The notes under the pieces are model-generated. The model did not search any database. It was not told the origin of the DNA and saw only the letters and a program-made list of their open reading frames with translations. A program made the position numbers and the translations under genes. This document shows positions 56,055 to 64,000 of a DNA stretch of 64,000 nt, one piece after another. Origin of the DNA: Bicyclus anynana (taxonomy: Eukaryota; Arthropoda; Insecta; Lepidoptera; Nymphalidae). Each line of letters begins with the position of its first letter. Position 1 is the first letter of the stretch. The stretch is from contig NC_069100.1 in NCBI RefSeq assembly GCF_947172395.1, positions 14,040,109 through 14,104,108 of the forward strand. The letters are read 5' to 3'.

Positions 56055-58050
56055 TAATATAGGAATTCCTTCATTTTAAAATATCTGAATACTAGCAATA
56101 TGAAAAGGAAAAGCTGATTAAGTATTGGACAAAGTTCTAGGCAAAAATCAATAAACTATGTTAATATTGAATAATACTATAGTTGTTTATAGTAACGATA
56201 ATAATTTTGTTTTTTGCAGGATATAATGGTTCCATCTACTACAGTCTGTCAGTACACCAAACGTACGAATAGTGACGGATGGTGCAATTAAGGACGTTAT
56301 TTATCTTTAAGGACGCCGTAATGATCCGTACGCTCTATCTGTATATTATTGATTAATCTGTGTTAAATACAAAACACTTGTACGGAAAATCAATTGTATG
56401 AAATTTTATATTATAATAATGTAAGACAGAATTTAAAATGTTTCATTTTAGTAAACAATATTTTGTATAATTTTATATCGAGTGCTTAATTATTATCGAT
56501 AGAACAGCCGTAGCTCAATTTAGAGACCAAACATGGTTACCGGAAGCCTCAATAATAATTACTTGTCACATATCCTCTATTATCTATGTATCTAAGGTGT
56601 CATAATATTTTTATTATTTTCGAGGACAAAATAAATGAATGTAAAAAAAAATAAAAAAAAATAATCATACATACAGACGAACATAGCATAACATACACCT
56701 CCTCCGTTTTGGAAGTCGGTTAAAAACAACTGGGATTTACCTGTTTGTAAAAGAGTGAGTGAGAGTAAAACTCTTGTACAAACAGATAAATATTTTAATT
56801 AAAAACCGGTACTCTAAAGGTCTGGTATCCCCATCCCATCGTCAATATTGGGAAGACAACATTATTGACATTACTGATGTCAGTAATGTCAAAATGATAA
56901 TAATGTCAAGCAAGTCAAGTGTCAACTGACAACGTCATTTCATCAGTGATAACAAAAAGGAAATGTGCTATCGCCTACTTTCTTAAAATATAACCTTTTA
57001 TTATTATATTTTATAAGTTATTAAATACTAGAGATTCTTACTTTCGAACCCCTTACAGGTCTGTTTAAATTTATAGGTAACTAGAAAACCGGTGAGTTTC
57101 ATACAAACATGTCTGATGAAATATTGTGATAACATTGTCACTTGCAAGTTGTTGTGAAACTATTTTTAACTAAACCGGGAAGTGCCGGTGGTTATTGCGC
57201 TAATTTTCTCTGAAAATGTAGGTTAACGTTAAGCTTAATTGGTGAATTTCTGGGTAGTCTAGTACATGGGTCGTGAATGGAGGCAGCAGCTATATTTCAC
57301 AGCTGTTGCCTCATAAGGATCGTTCAAGGCAAAAAAAATTATGTATACAGTTAGGGTTGTCAACATTATTTCAGTTAAATATAGTATTGTTCAGATTTAT
57401 CTGTAAAAATATACTAAGCCCAATGATAATTTTATACTATAGATTGGTTACGTCCCTACAAAATCACCACAAAAAGTGATCTGAATAGTAAGTTACAACG
57501 CTGAGCGCACATGCACAATTTTTTCTTTAATTACATTATAATTATATATTTATGTATATATAGTTTTTACACTTCCTGACACACAACTTGACATTGTAGA
57601 CAATATTTAGGTAATATCTGTTTAAATAATGTTTGTTGTTAAAACACAACTAACATTAAGTTGTGTATAAATTTTTGAGTGCCTCATTTTTCATGCACTA
57701 GGAACACATCTAACAGTATTTAATATCATTGCTTGCCTCTTATGGGAAGTTTGATGCAATAAAATTGGTTTATTCAGTATACATTACTATCATTTCTTGA
57801 TTAATTCAGGCAGGAATTGCTAAGTGCCTAATAGTAGACTTTACCTTACATTCTCTTGAGACTAGTAAGCTTAGCATCTATGACATATCTTATGAAGAAA
57901 AAAGTATTATTTTGAAAAGAAGGAAGTATTGATTGAAAGTATTTGGTGGTGAAAAATCAAAATTGTTTGACACACTAAGTTGAAATTTGGTTAGAAGGTA
58001 GTTATAATACTAATATAATAAAGTTACTAAGTTAATAGTTAGTAGGCTAA
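56055..58050. other. Gene-free stretch between the THAP and AspRS genes
   Basis: No coding exon is supported. A GTGAGT following AACTAGAAAACCG at about 57092 could be the end of a non-coding first exon of the AspRS gene, since the coding exon 1 begins at an acceptor (58440/58441), but this is weak. Confidence 0.35.
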
Positions 58051-58057
58051 TAAAGTC

Positions 58058-58145
58058 AATCCACATTGGACCAGCGTGGTGGACTAACCCCTCATTCTGC
58101 CAGGAGACTCGATCTCAGCAGTGAGCGGAATATGGGTTGAAAATG
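58058..58145 (+). mobile_element. SINE family B fragment
   Basis: CACATTGGACCAGCGTGGTG..CAGTGAGCGGAATATGGGTT matches the 3' part of SINE B. Confidence 0.75.
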
Positions 58146-58442
58146 AGGCATCAGCTAAGAATGGATTTAGAGATAGGGCAGGATTAAGGAGGTTAAGGGC
58201 AGACAAAGTCACGCCCTAGTATTATCAAGTAAGTCTGACTTATCTTTTCACAGTTAAACTGCTGAACCAATTTTGATTTATTATTTCAAAGAGATGTATT
58301 GGACATAGGCGCACAATTTAAGATACTTTTTATCATGAAAATTCCATCATTCATGGATTTGCAATAACAAATATTCACACAAATGGATTTGCAGGTGTCC
58401 ATTAGTTGTTAATAAATCCTGTTTGTGTTTAATGTTACAGTC

Positions 58443-61400
58443 ATGGTAATATCAGAGAGTCAGCCCCCAGTGGAAGGGGATGCAACAAGCAAGAAAGCAG
58501 CCAAAAAAGCAGCAAAAGCTGCAGAAAAGCAACAAAAAAAGGCTGAGCACAAGGTAAAACAGTCATTTTTTTAACAGCCTTCAGGGCCAGCCCTGTAGCC
58601 AAGTGGCATGTCGATTCTCTTTCTACAATCGCAAACATTTTGAAAACTTGGAAAAATGTATGGGAATGACCAGTGACGTGCATAGGGTTGTCGATCAGGG
58701 TATGTACTAGTAAGAAAAATAACTGAACTGGGAAAATCAGCAGTGAATAAGCATTAAGAAAAACATCTCTTAGGGTATGCTGTATGACAGGTCGCCCCTG
58801 GGAATGACAGGTGACCTTACCTTATCAACCGACAGATGTCCACTGCTGGACATAGGCCTCTAGCATGGACCTCCAAGCACAACGATCTCGAGCCGCCAGC
58901 ATCCAGCGGCTCCCTGCAACCCGCTTGATATCCTCAGTCCACCTAGTGGGGGGTCGCCAAACACTGCGCTTTCCGGTGCGGGGTCGCCATTCCAGCACCT
59001 TGGGACCCCAACGTCCATCGGCTCTTCGAACTATGTGGCCCGCCCATTGCCACTTCAGTTTCGCGACTCGCTGAGCTATGTCAGTGATTTTGGTTTGTCT
59101 GCGGATCTCCTCATTCCTGATTCGATCACGCAGAGAAACTCCAAGCATAGCTTGCTCCATCGCCCGCTGAGTGACTTTGAGCCTATTGACAGGTGACCTG
59201 TCAATAGCAAATGTCATTCCCATCCCCTTTGAACTAGTCAGTCTGAACAGACTGTGTTAGGAGAGTAGAACAATAGTGGTGGTGGAGGTGGTGGAGGTGG
59301 AATAAATACCACCTCTCGATGATGAGTCCAGCTCTATAATAAAGCCATATTCAAGGAGTACTGTTTACTTGCAAACAAATTAGAAATGAGGGTAGAAAAC
59401 GCATGTTATTTCATTACTTTTTTATTTTAAATTATGTATTGTTGTTTTATAAAATATTATTCAAAATTTATTAACTATATCTAATTGTTTTAAGCTTGAT
59501 AATCAAATTTATTTTCATTACTTTACGTACAAGTTAATTATAATTATTATTAGGTGTTAAATGACTAGCAATTTATACCCTCATTTTTAAGTTGTTTGTT
59601 GGTAATATTCCTCGAGTATGGCTTTAGTATGGCCCCTTTAACGTTGAGCTATTGATATGCATATTTAACCGACTTCAAAAAAAAGAGGAGGTTTCCCAAA
59701 TCTACCATATATATATATTTTTTTGAAGCAAATTGTTTATATACTCATATTTCAGGGGGCCACAACCCAGAATGAGCCAGCTGAACCAGATATCTCAGAA
59801 GGGAAGTATGGAGCCCTGAAAATGATACAGTCCAACGGAGAGAACAGAGACAGAGTGTATGTTGATGTAAAGGATCTTCATGTTGGCTTAGAGGGAAAGG
59901 ATGTGTGGGTTAGAGGTAAGTTACATATAGACTACAGTTTGTGTGTTGTAGCATGGTGCGGGTGACAGTTGATTGTATGACATAAATGTTCATAATACAT
60001 GCTTTGGCTTTGGCTTTAAGCAATGTGTTAAAAAACATTTACTTAGTCGAGGGTACTACAACATTGATGAGTTCCTTAATGATAAAGATGCTTGGAGGCC
60101 ATTGGATCAGCTTCCACCTTCACACAGGAAGTAAAACTATAAGAAATGTAAACAGTAATTGTTATCAATTGTAAATTATAATACTGTATGACTTTTTCAA
60201 AAGAACAACTGTCGAGTTTCTTGCCGGTATCTTCTCAGCAGGACCTGCCTTCCGAACCGGTGGTAGAATCTTTACAAATAGTCAACTGACGTGTCAAAAG
60301 TGCTTGTAAACTGAGCCTACTTGAAATAAATGATTTTTGATTTTGATTTTAATACATACTCTTATTGTGAATTGTGGTAACTTTTAAGAGTGAAACAAAC
60401 TGTCACCTGCACCGTGCTACATCATTCTTTTAAAATAATCATAATTTACAATATTTATTCATTGTAATTAAAAAATTAGATATTAGTAGTATAATTTAGA
60501 AAATAAAAGCTGATGCAATTGCCTCGCAAGTAATTTTAAAAACTAATGCATGGTGCGGGTGACAGTTGCCTGTATGGAGTTGCTGTTCATAATCATAGCT
60601 GGGCACCGTTAATCAAATAGTTAACTTCGTTAATCGTTAGTCCGCTACAAAAAAGGTTAGCTTCGTTAAACGTTAAAGCGTTACATGTCGGAAGAATTAA
60701 CGCAAGTTAACGTTAATCGTTAATCCGTTAATATGACTGGTTAATACTACTCACAACAAATTTTAGCTGAGTCAGGTCCATTTTTTTGGCACAACATATT
60801 TTCTATATATATATGTATTAGTTTTAAGTTATTATTACGATGTAAATGTATTAGTTTTAAGTTATTATGTAGTTATGTGTTGTGTTAACAAATAAATGAT
60901 TTCTATTCTATTCTATTCTTAATATTGCATTTTTATATCATTGTGTGAGATCCCCATTGCAAAAATAAAGGTGAGCACTGGGGAAAAGTGCCATAATTTG
61001 TTTTTAGTTGATTTTTTCTATAATTTTAACATAAATATAGTAATTTGTTGATTTCTTTGAAAAAAAATCTTTCATAATTTCTTACTTGTCTAAACCTGTT
61101 AATCACGTCGCGCAGTAAATAGTAAGCATTGGATTAACAATTAACGGACTTCTGCACATTAACGAAAGTTAACGGGTCCGTTAACATTTTTAAAAGTTAA
61201 CTTAAAAGTTAATCCGTTAATCAAAATGTTAACTTCGTTAATTAACGATTAACGGATTAACAAGTTAATGCCCAGCTATGTTCATAATACATACTGTTAT
61301 TGTGAATTGTGGCAACTTTTAAGACTGAAACTGTCACCTGCACCATGCTACATCATATGAACTGTAATGCACTCCACAATTTGAAAAGCAATGCTTTTTA

Positions 61401-62895
61401 TTGCTTGGTTGAATTTGTATCTGTTATATCAAGATAACTGTGTTTTTGGTATTGCTTAGGTATATTGTTGGTTATTTACATGATACTAAAACTGTATCTG
61501 TCTGTCTGTTTTTCTGGGCTAATCCCTGGAACGGCTGAACCAATTGAAATGGGACTTTCACTAGAGGAGGTTGTGGAGCAACATTTTAACTTCTTTTTAT
61601 TTATGGTTCCTGCGTGATTTACGTAAAAAAGAATTTCACGCATACGAAGCTGCGTGCGTAAAGTATTAAAATATATTTGGAGGTAAAAAAATAATTTTCT
61701 TTTGTTTGCAGCGCGACTTCAAACATCAAGAGGCATTGGGAAGCAATGCTTCGCTGTGCTTCGACAGAACTCGAGCACTGTTCAATTATTACTGAGAGTA
61801 AACGAACAAGTTAGTAAGCAGATGGTCAAGTTTGTTGGAAAGTAAGTTACTCATGTCATTTATTTTTTTTTTTACCATAATTTGCAGTTGTAATGTTTAA
61901 TATGCTAGTTGACACTTTTTAAATGGTCTTATATTGATCATTATCGTTATAGTACTTTAAAAAAATCATATTTTTTGAGATGTAATTACATGAAAATTTC
62001 AAATCTATCTATACTTATAATAAATCTGTAGAGAGGTCAATTCTGTACATGAAATATATTTCTAAAATAACTATCAGGGGGTGTTTAGTGATCGATAATG
62101 TTGCCAAAAACGCAATCAGTAAAATTTTTGTCTGTCTGTCTGTATGTTCGTTATAGAAACTAAAACTATTCAACGGATTTTAACGAAACTTGGTACAATT
62201 ATTCTTCATACTCCTGGGCAGGTTATATACTTTTCATTACACGATCAATAGGAGCAGAGCAGTGAAGGGAAATGTTGGGAAAACGGGAGAAGTTACTCCA
62301 TTTTTACAGAGATACCTACTACTTTAAGGGTCTAATGGCGGACGAAGCCGCGGGCGTCCGCTAGTTTTTAAATATTTTTTTGACATTACGAGCCAAAACA
62401 CCTGTCTGCCATGATGGTATATATTTCAATTGTTTCATGACGTCACGTTAACAAATCATTTATAAACGGAGCGTTTGACAAAAGTATTACTTATTGCACT
62501 TCCATGAGTCCAGGTTTATAGCCTCAATAGCTCAACGGTAAGAGCGGTCGGACTCATCATCGAAGGGTGGTGGTTCGATCCTCACCCTAGTGTCGTACCC
62601 ACTCCTAGCACAGTCTTTCCCGACTAGTTGGAGGGCAATGGGAATATTGGTCATATTATTAAAGATATGGCAAATATTCTTTAAAAAAAAAAAGAAAAAA
62701 AAAAAGGTCTTCATTTTCAGCATAACAAAAGAGTCGATAGTAGACATCCACGCGACGGTGGCGAAGACCGCAGCACCGGTGGAGTCCTGCACGGTGAAGC
62801 TCGTGGAGCTGATAGGGCTCCAAGTGTGGGTCGTGTCGAGCGCGAAGCCCCAGCTGCCACTGCAGATAGAGGATGCAGCCCGACCGGAGACTGAC
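58443..62895 (+). CDS. AspRS: Aspartyl-tRNA synthetase, cytosolic (5' part)
   Basis: Exons 58443-58553, 59756-59915, 61712-61841 and 62721-62895 join in frame to the first 192 residues. The gene continues beyond the window. AspRS charges tRNA-Asp with aspartate in the cytosol and in animals belongs to the multi-synthetase complex. Residues 1-40 are a Lys/Ala-rich helix (KKAAKKAAKAAEKQQKKAEHK is the tail of it), the tRNA-affinity extension of eukaryotic class IIb enzymes. Residues from about 60 on form the OB-fold anticodon-binding domain: RVYVDVKDLHVGLEGKDVWV, RLQTSRGIGKQCFAVLRQNS, SKQMVKFVGNITKESIVDI and LPLQIEDAARPETD. The catalytic class II core is not in the window. The exon carrying the ATG starts two bases earlier at an acceptor, so a non-coding 5' exon must exist. 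Introns 1-3 are full of nested mobile elements. Confidence 0.94.
58671..58800. mobile_element. hAT-type MITE, third copy
   Basis: 130 bp, ends CAGTGACGTGCA and GTCGCCCCTG, flanked by perfect direct repeats GGAATGAC (58663-58670 and 58801-58808). Diverged relative of 21884-22027. Confidence 0.9.
58818..59187 (-). mobile_element. RTE-type LINE 3' fragment with 12-bp target duplication
   Basis: The minus strand is open for about 120 residues: QTKITDIAQRVAKLKWQWAG, HIVRRADGRWGPKVLEWRPR, TRWTEDIKRVAG, AYVQQWTSVG. This is the usual C-terminus of lepidopteran RTE polymerases. GACAGGTGACCT flanks it at 58806-58817 and 59188-59199. Confidence 0.92.
59947..60421. mobile_element. MITE family H, copy 1, containing a LINE 3' end
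   Basis: Inverted ends TAGCATGGTGCGGGTGACAG and CTGTCACCTGCACCGTGCTA. The inner sequence is interrupted by the LINE fragment 60001-60350. Confidence 0.85.
60001..60350 (+). mobile_element. CR1/Jockey-type LINE 3' fragment in AspRS intron 2
   Basis: From GGCTTTAAGCAATGTGTT to GATTTTTGATTTTGATTTT this matches the last 350 bp of the 49215-52895 element at high identity. TAATACAT flanks both sides (59993-60000 and 60350-60357). Confidence 0.93.
60545..61352. mobile_element. MITE family H, copy 2, containing a hAT-like foldback element
   Basis: Ends GCATGGTGCGGGTGACAGTT and AACTGTCACCTGCACCATGC (the latter with one extra A in context). The middle is split at TTCATAAT by the element 60594-61280. 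Confidence 0.85.
60594..61280. mobile_element. hAT-like foldback element rich in GTTAA
   Basis: 687 bp with perfect ends CATAGCTGGGCA / TGCCCAGCTATG and 8-bp target duplication TTCATAAT (60586-60593, 61281-61288). The subterminal regions consist of many direct and inverted GTTAACG/CGTTAAT repeats. No ORF. Confidence 0.92.
61480..61675 (-). repeat. ACTAGC-type repeat, body
   Basis: CTGTCTGTCTGTTTTTCTGG, CGGCTGAACCAATTGAAATG and TTTCACGCATACGAAGCTGC match the reverse orientation of the dispersed repeats. Confidence 0.55.
62005..62366 (-). repeat. ACTAGC-headed repeat copy
   Basis: Reverse orientation from CTATACTTATAATAAATCTG to GACGAAGCCGCGGGCGTCCG + CTAGT, with internal CTGTCTGTCTGTATG. Confidence 0.65.
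62520..62707 (+). mobile_element. SINE family C copy next to AspRS exon 4
   Basis: tRNA-like head GCCTCAATAGCTCAACGGTA with B-box GTGGTTCGATCCTCACC, body TCGTACCCACTCCTAGCACA and a 24-base A-rich tail. The tail ends 14 bases before the exon at 62721. Confidence 0.88.
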
Positions 62896-62914
62896 GTGAG
62901 TGAAGTACATTTTA

Positions 62915-63160
62915 CCCCATTGTTATCGCCGTTTTGCAACGACCGACTTGCGGTACGGACGGCTTCAGTGTGCTCGTGGCGTTCGAGCACACTGATCTCT
63001 TGTTGTGTAATTCTTTATGGGTTACTTGGGATAGGCGGGGAGAGTGACTTGAGTGGAAAAGGGGAGTGTTAGTCGACTATCAAAGGATCCTTTAACCCTA
63101 CACACATCGTTCACAAGTGCGTGACTCCAGTCAAGGTCATTCTCTGCCATTCTAGGGTCT
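62915..63160. repeat. Dispersed repeat family F, copy 2
   Basis: Same block order as 45330-45690 (GGCTTCAGTGTGCTCGTGGC, GGGGAGAGTGACTTGAGTGG, AAGTGCGTGACTCCAGTCAA). Begins about 20 bp after the AspRS exon 4 donor. Confidence 0.75.
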
Positions 63161-63779
63161 AGGGAAAGTTTGCCGCGATTCACGATAATAGTACGTATTA
63201 TGAACGTCATACAGGCGACTGACAATGAAAAACTTTAGTGCAAAATTAATAATAATAATATAAATTGTTATATTTAATAATTTTCACAAGCCTTTTTAAA
63301 ACACCAAATTTATCTGTTTGTAGTGATTCTACTATCTACTCATTGCATTATTTTAAAATAATCATGATTTCAAATATTTATTCATTGTAATTTAATAATT
63401 AGGCTTTAGTAGAATAATTTGGAAAATGAAAGTGTGTTAATTTTTAGCTGTAATTCATATTATCTAATCATTAATAAAATCGTCAAAAGTATTGTAAATC
63501 TCAACGGCCCCATATAAATTCCCACGTTACCCCACAGTACCCCATACCTATAGAAAACTATTCCACTGCCCGCAGGCTCCAGAAGGTCTAAAAATGCGCG
63601 TAAACTAAGACACCTGGAAAACCGTGTGCTAATCCTTTTTAGTCCTGCAAAGTATTTCTCTGTTATAGTCTATGATTGAATATGCCAACTGTTTGCTAAT
63701 AATTTATCAAATCACTAAGAAATTCGTCAAAGTTATTGTAAATCTCAACTACCCCATATAAATTCCCAAATTGTTCCAT
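63161..63779. other. AspRS intron 4, local duplications
   Basis: 63342-63440 resembles 60423-60520 (TTTTAAAATAATCAT, ATTTATTCATTGTAATT). 63477-63530 resembles 63718-63772 (ATTGTAAATCTCAAC, CCCATATAAATTCCCA). No exon was seen. Confidence 0.55.
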
Positions 63780-64000
63780 CATCATCATCATCATCATCAA
63801 CCCATATTCGGCTCACTGCTGAGCTCGAGTTTCCTCTCAGAATGAGAGGGGATAGGCCAATAGTCCACCACGCTGGCCCAATGCGGATTGGCAGGCTTCA
63901 CACACGCAGAGAATTAAGAAAATTCTCTGGTATGCAGGTTTCCTCACGATGTTTTTCCTTCACCGTTTGAGACACGTCATATTTAAATTCTTAAAATGCA
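63780..64000 (-). mobile_element. SINE family B copy, runs off the window
   Basis: (TCA)n, then CAACCCATATTCGGCTCACT..GGTTTCCTCACGATGTTTTT..TTCTTAAAATGCA. The tRNA-like head would lie beyond the right edge. Confidence 0.88.

Larger units (their letters stand above)
58592..59228. mobile_element. MITE family E copy with two nested insertions
   Basis: The outer pieces 58592-58670 (TAGCCAAGTGGCATGTCGAT..GTATGGGAATGAC) and 59188-59228 (GTCAATAGCAAATGTCATTC) are parts of the 17751-17934 element. They are separated by a hAT-type MITE and an RTE fragment, each with its own target duplication. Confidence 0.8.

Noticed and set aside
62520..62590. tRNA gene candidate
   Set aside because: A and B boxes are present, but the acceptor stem does not pair and the sequence continues into a SINE body with an A-rich tail. 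The same holds for 4265, 7330, 21600, 35160 and 48820.

Overview
The window is AT-rich arthropod nuclear DNA, most likely from a moth or butterfly. Small exons sit in long introns with GT-AG boundaries. Between and inside the genes lie dense tRNA-derived SINEs, 5'-truncated LINEs and small terminal-inverted-repeat elements of types common in Lepidoptera. The order and species assignment is inference, because no database search was possible.

Six protein-coding genes could be assembled by joining exons in frame. (1) 5588-10610 (+): a 298-residue START-domain lipid-transfer protein in six exons. (2) 23928-24653 (+): a single-exon linker-histone H1-type protein of 241 residues. (3) 29503-43552 (+): a polyhomeotic-like protein of about 804 residues, with a Gln/Asn-rich N-terminus, an HD1-type motif and a C-terminal SAM domain, but no FCS zinc finger. 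(4) 46431-54996 (-): a single-CRD galectin of 310 residues with eroded sugar-binding residues and a long charged tail. (5) 55609-56054 (+): a very short THAP zinc-finger protein, divergent from the galectin. (6) 58443-62895 (+): the first 192 residues of cytosolic aspartyl-tRNA synthetase, continuing past the right edge. These are unrelated housekeeping or chromatin genes. I see no operon, no gene cluster and no evidence of a new dedicated biological system.

The rest is repeats. A CR1/Jockey-type LINE with an intact 956-residue ORF2 lies in a galectin intron (about 49215-52895), and truncated relatives lie in introns of the polyhomeotic-like and AspRS genes. RTE-type and other LINE fragments, a mariner remnant, at least four SINE families, several MITE families (three with perfect 8-bp target duplications and one with a TTA duplication) and two minisatellites are also present. 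One minisatellite of twelve 20-bp units lies just upstream of the START gene, and one of about ten 70-bp units abuts a splice acceptor.

The most informative observations are nested insertions that can be ordered in time, an empty/filled pair within a local duplication at 27.1-28.4 kb, several perfect long hairpins, and unusual features in the galectin, polyhomeotic-like and THAP genes. Stretches not listed below (parts of 10.6-23.9, 24.7-29.3, 29.5-32.5 and 56-58 kb) show no convincing genes.
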